The notes under the pieces: model-generated
What the model was told of the DNA's origin: nothing
Database searches by the model: none
The model's input: only the letters and a program-made list of their open reading frames with translations
Translations under genes and position numbers: made by a program
Shown here: one piece after another, positions 63,034 through 64,000 of the stretch
How positions within the stretch are numbered: the stretch's first letter is position 1
How the letters are laid out: each line of letters begins with the position of its first letter
Source: Mesorhizobium sp. 113-3-3
GTDB lineage: Bacteria; Pseudomonadota; Alphaproteobacteria; Rhizobiales; Rhizobiaceae
Assembly (NCBI RefSeq): GCF_016756495.1
Contig: NZ_AP023243.1
Coordinates: 2,732,501 to 2,796,500, forward strand
Reading direction: 5' to 3'
DNA: 64,000 nucleotides

Positions 63034-63615
63034 ATGAGCAGCGCATATCCGCAAATCCACCTGGTCCGGCATGGCGAGACGGCGTGGAGCCTTTCGGGGC
63101 AGCATACCGGCCGCACCGACATGCCGCTGACGCCGGCAGGCGAGGCGGCCGCGCGGGGCGTGGCGGAGCGGCTCAAGGGCCTGTCGTTCTCGGCGGTTTG
63201 GTCGAGCCCCTCGCAGCGCGCCTACAACACCAGCGTGCTGGCCGGTTTTGGCGCGGCAAGCATCAGAAACGACGATCTGCAGGAGTGGGACTACGGCGCC
63301 TATGAGGGGCGCACCACCAAGGAGATCCTGGCCGAGCGGCCAGGCTGGAACGTGTTTCGCGACGGCTGCCCGCAAGGCGAGATGGCCGCCGATGTCGGCG
63401 CCCGCGCCGACAGGATCATCGGGCAGGTTCGCGAAGCTGGCGGCTCGATCCTGATCTTTTCCAGCGCGCATTTCCTGCGCGTGCTCGCCGCCCGCTGGCT
63501 CGGCCTGCCGCCGGAAGGCGGCGCGCTGTTCGTGCTCGACACGGCCAGCATCAGCGTGCTCGGCTACGAGCACGATCTCAGCGAGCCGGTCGTGCGCAAG
63601 TGGAACCTGAAGTAG
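63034..63615 (+). CDS. Histidine phosphatase (phosphoglycerate mutase-like)
   Basis: 193 residues. 'IHLVRHGETAWSLSGQHTGRTDMPLTPAGEAAA' has the catalytic RHG with its phospho-His, 'WDYGAYEGRTTKEI' supplies the acid Glu and 'LIFSSAHFLRVLAARWLG' the second His. It is a cytosolic branch-1 enzyme; the substrate may be a sugar phosphate such as those of the GpmB/CobC group. It is a single-gene unit. Confidence 0.94.
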   Translation: MSSAYPQIHLVRHGETAWSLSGQHTGRTDMPLTPAGEAAARGVAERLKGLSFSAVWSSPSQRAYNTSVLAGFGAASIRNDDLQEWDYGAYEGRTTKEILAERPGWNVFRDGCPQGEMAADVGARADRIIGQVREAGGSILIFSSAHFLRVLAARWLGLPPEGGALFVLDTASISVLGYEHDLSEPVVRKWNLK

Positions 63616-63666
63616 GCTCCAGCCAATTTCAGACGTCTGGCGCTGCACGGATTTGCGCCTCGCCTC

Positions 63667-64000
63667 CTACTTCTCGAACTTCCGGATCGCTTCCGCCGTC
63701 ACCGGCGTGAAGAAATTCACCAGATTACCGTCGGGGTCGCGAAACAGCAGCGAGCGGTTGCCCCAGGGCATGGTGGTCGGTTTCTGCACGGTCGTGTCCC
63801 TGATGAAATCCGAGAGCCGGGCGAATTCGGCATCGACGTCGCCGACGCGGAATTCGAGGATGGCCGTGTGGTTGTCGGCGGGCCGGGCGATGTCGCCGCC
63901 GAACAGCATCAGGGTGCGCGTGCTGCCGATCGCCAGCGTGCAGGAAGGTGTCGAGAGTTCCGCGAAGTCCTCGGTGTAGACCGTCACCGGCATGCCGGTG
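63667..64000 (-). CDS. VOC family protein (5' end outside window)
   Basis: The frame runs from the stop at 63667 to the window edge. 'LAIGSTRTLMLFGGDIARPADNHTAILEFRVGDVDAEFARL' and 'PWGNRSLLFRDPDGNLVNFFTPVT' are the second half of a VOC (glyoxalase-type) domain. An ATG at 63993 is in frame, but the preceding codons continue the family-like sequence (TGMPVTVYTEDFAEL), so the real start lies beyond 64000. Confidence 0.85.
   Translation of the reverse strand, partial: TGMPVTVYTEDFAELSTPSCTLAIGSTRTLMLFGGDIARPADNHTAILEFRVGDVDAEFARLSDFIRDTTVQKPTTMPWGNRSLLFRDPDGNLVNFFTPVTAEAIRKFEK

Overview
The window is GC-rich DNA with tightly packed genes on both strands. ABC importers, LysR, LacI, Lrp and AraC regulators and CIRCE-controlled groESL all point to an alphaproteobacterium of the Rhizobiales. 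A Mesorhizobium-like chromosome is the best guess, from general gene character rather than a database match. No phage integrase, transposase, plasmid origin or CRISPR array is visible. Accessory character shows as toxin-antitoxin loci, eroded genes, palindromic intergenic repeats and one unusual lysis-enzyme operon.

Layout. 0-5.5 kb: a PAS/HWE sensor kinase cut by the window edge, a CPA2 antiporter fused to a universal-stress domain, and a DUF2270 membrane protein. 5.8-11.2 kb: an 1803-residue autotransporter adhesin. 11.4-16.6 kb: a two-gene unit encoding a GH108 muramidase-like protein and a membrane-anchored DUF2235 alpha/beta hydrolase, overlapping tail-to-tail with an MFS efflux gene that has a divergent LysR regulator. 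18.8-19.8 kb: two gene remnants (PanB-like and AraC) that appear to have lost their 5' ends in one deletion. 20-24.4 kb: a ChaC-like cyclotransferase, an NmrA-type reductase and an ArsR-SRPBCC-VOC-DUF1801 operon. 24.5-32 kb: an acyltransferase, then a LacI-controlled sugar ABC system with a GH127 beta-L-arabinofuranosidase, which suggests use of arabinosylated plant glycoproteins.

32.5-41 kb: a PAS-GGDEF diguanylate cyclase, an aberrant tRNA-Cys-like gene, several very small genes, groES-groEL behind a CIRCE element, a GYD protein, a free-methionine-sulfoxide reductase, a UPF0324 permease and a ParDE pair. 41-45 kb: a LysR-linked redox cluster (cupin, CMD, DUF2255, aldo/keto reductase) ending in an SDR remnant. 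45-51 kb: GNAT, ACT and aldehyde dehydrogenase genes, two inverted copies of a roughly 185-bp palindromic element, an Xre-RES toxin-antitoxin pair, and an ArsR/old-yellow-enzyme pair.

51-56 kb: an Lrp, saccharopine-dehydrogenase-like and polar amino-acid ABC operon. 56-64 kb: AraC/SDR and LysR/TauE divergent pairs, a hexapeptide acetyltransferase next to an orphaned DUF1778 antitoxin with a decapitated toxin, a universal stress protein, a VirK/YbjX protein, a histidine phosphatase and a truncated VOC protein.

The observations most worth following are the GH108/DUF2235 operon, the tRNA-Cys-like gene with G33 and a lengthened T stem, the orphan antitoxin that keeps a perfect operator, the double 5' deletion, and the inverted MITE-like repeats.
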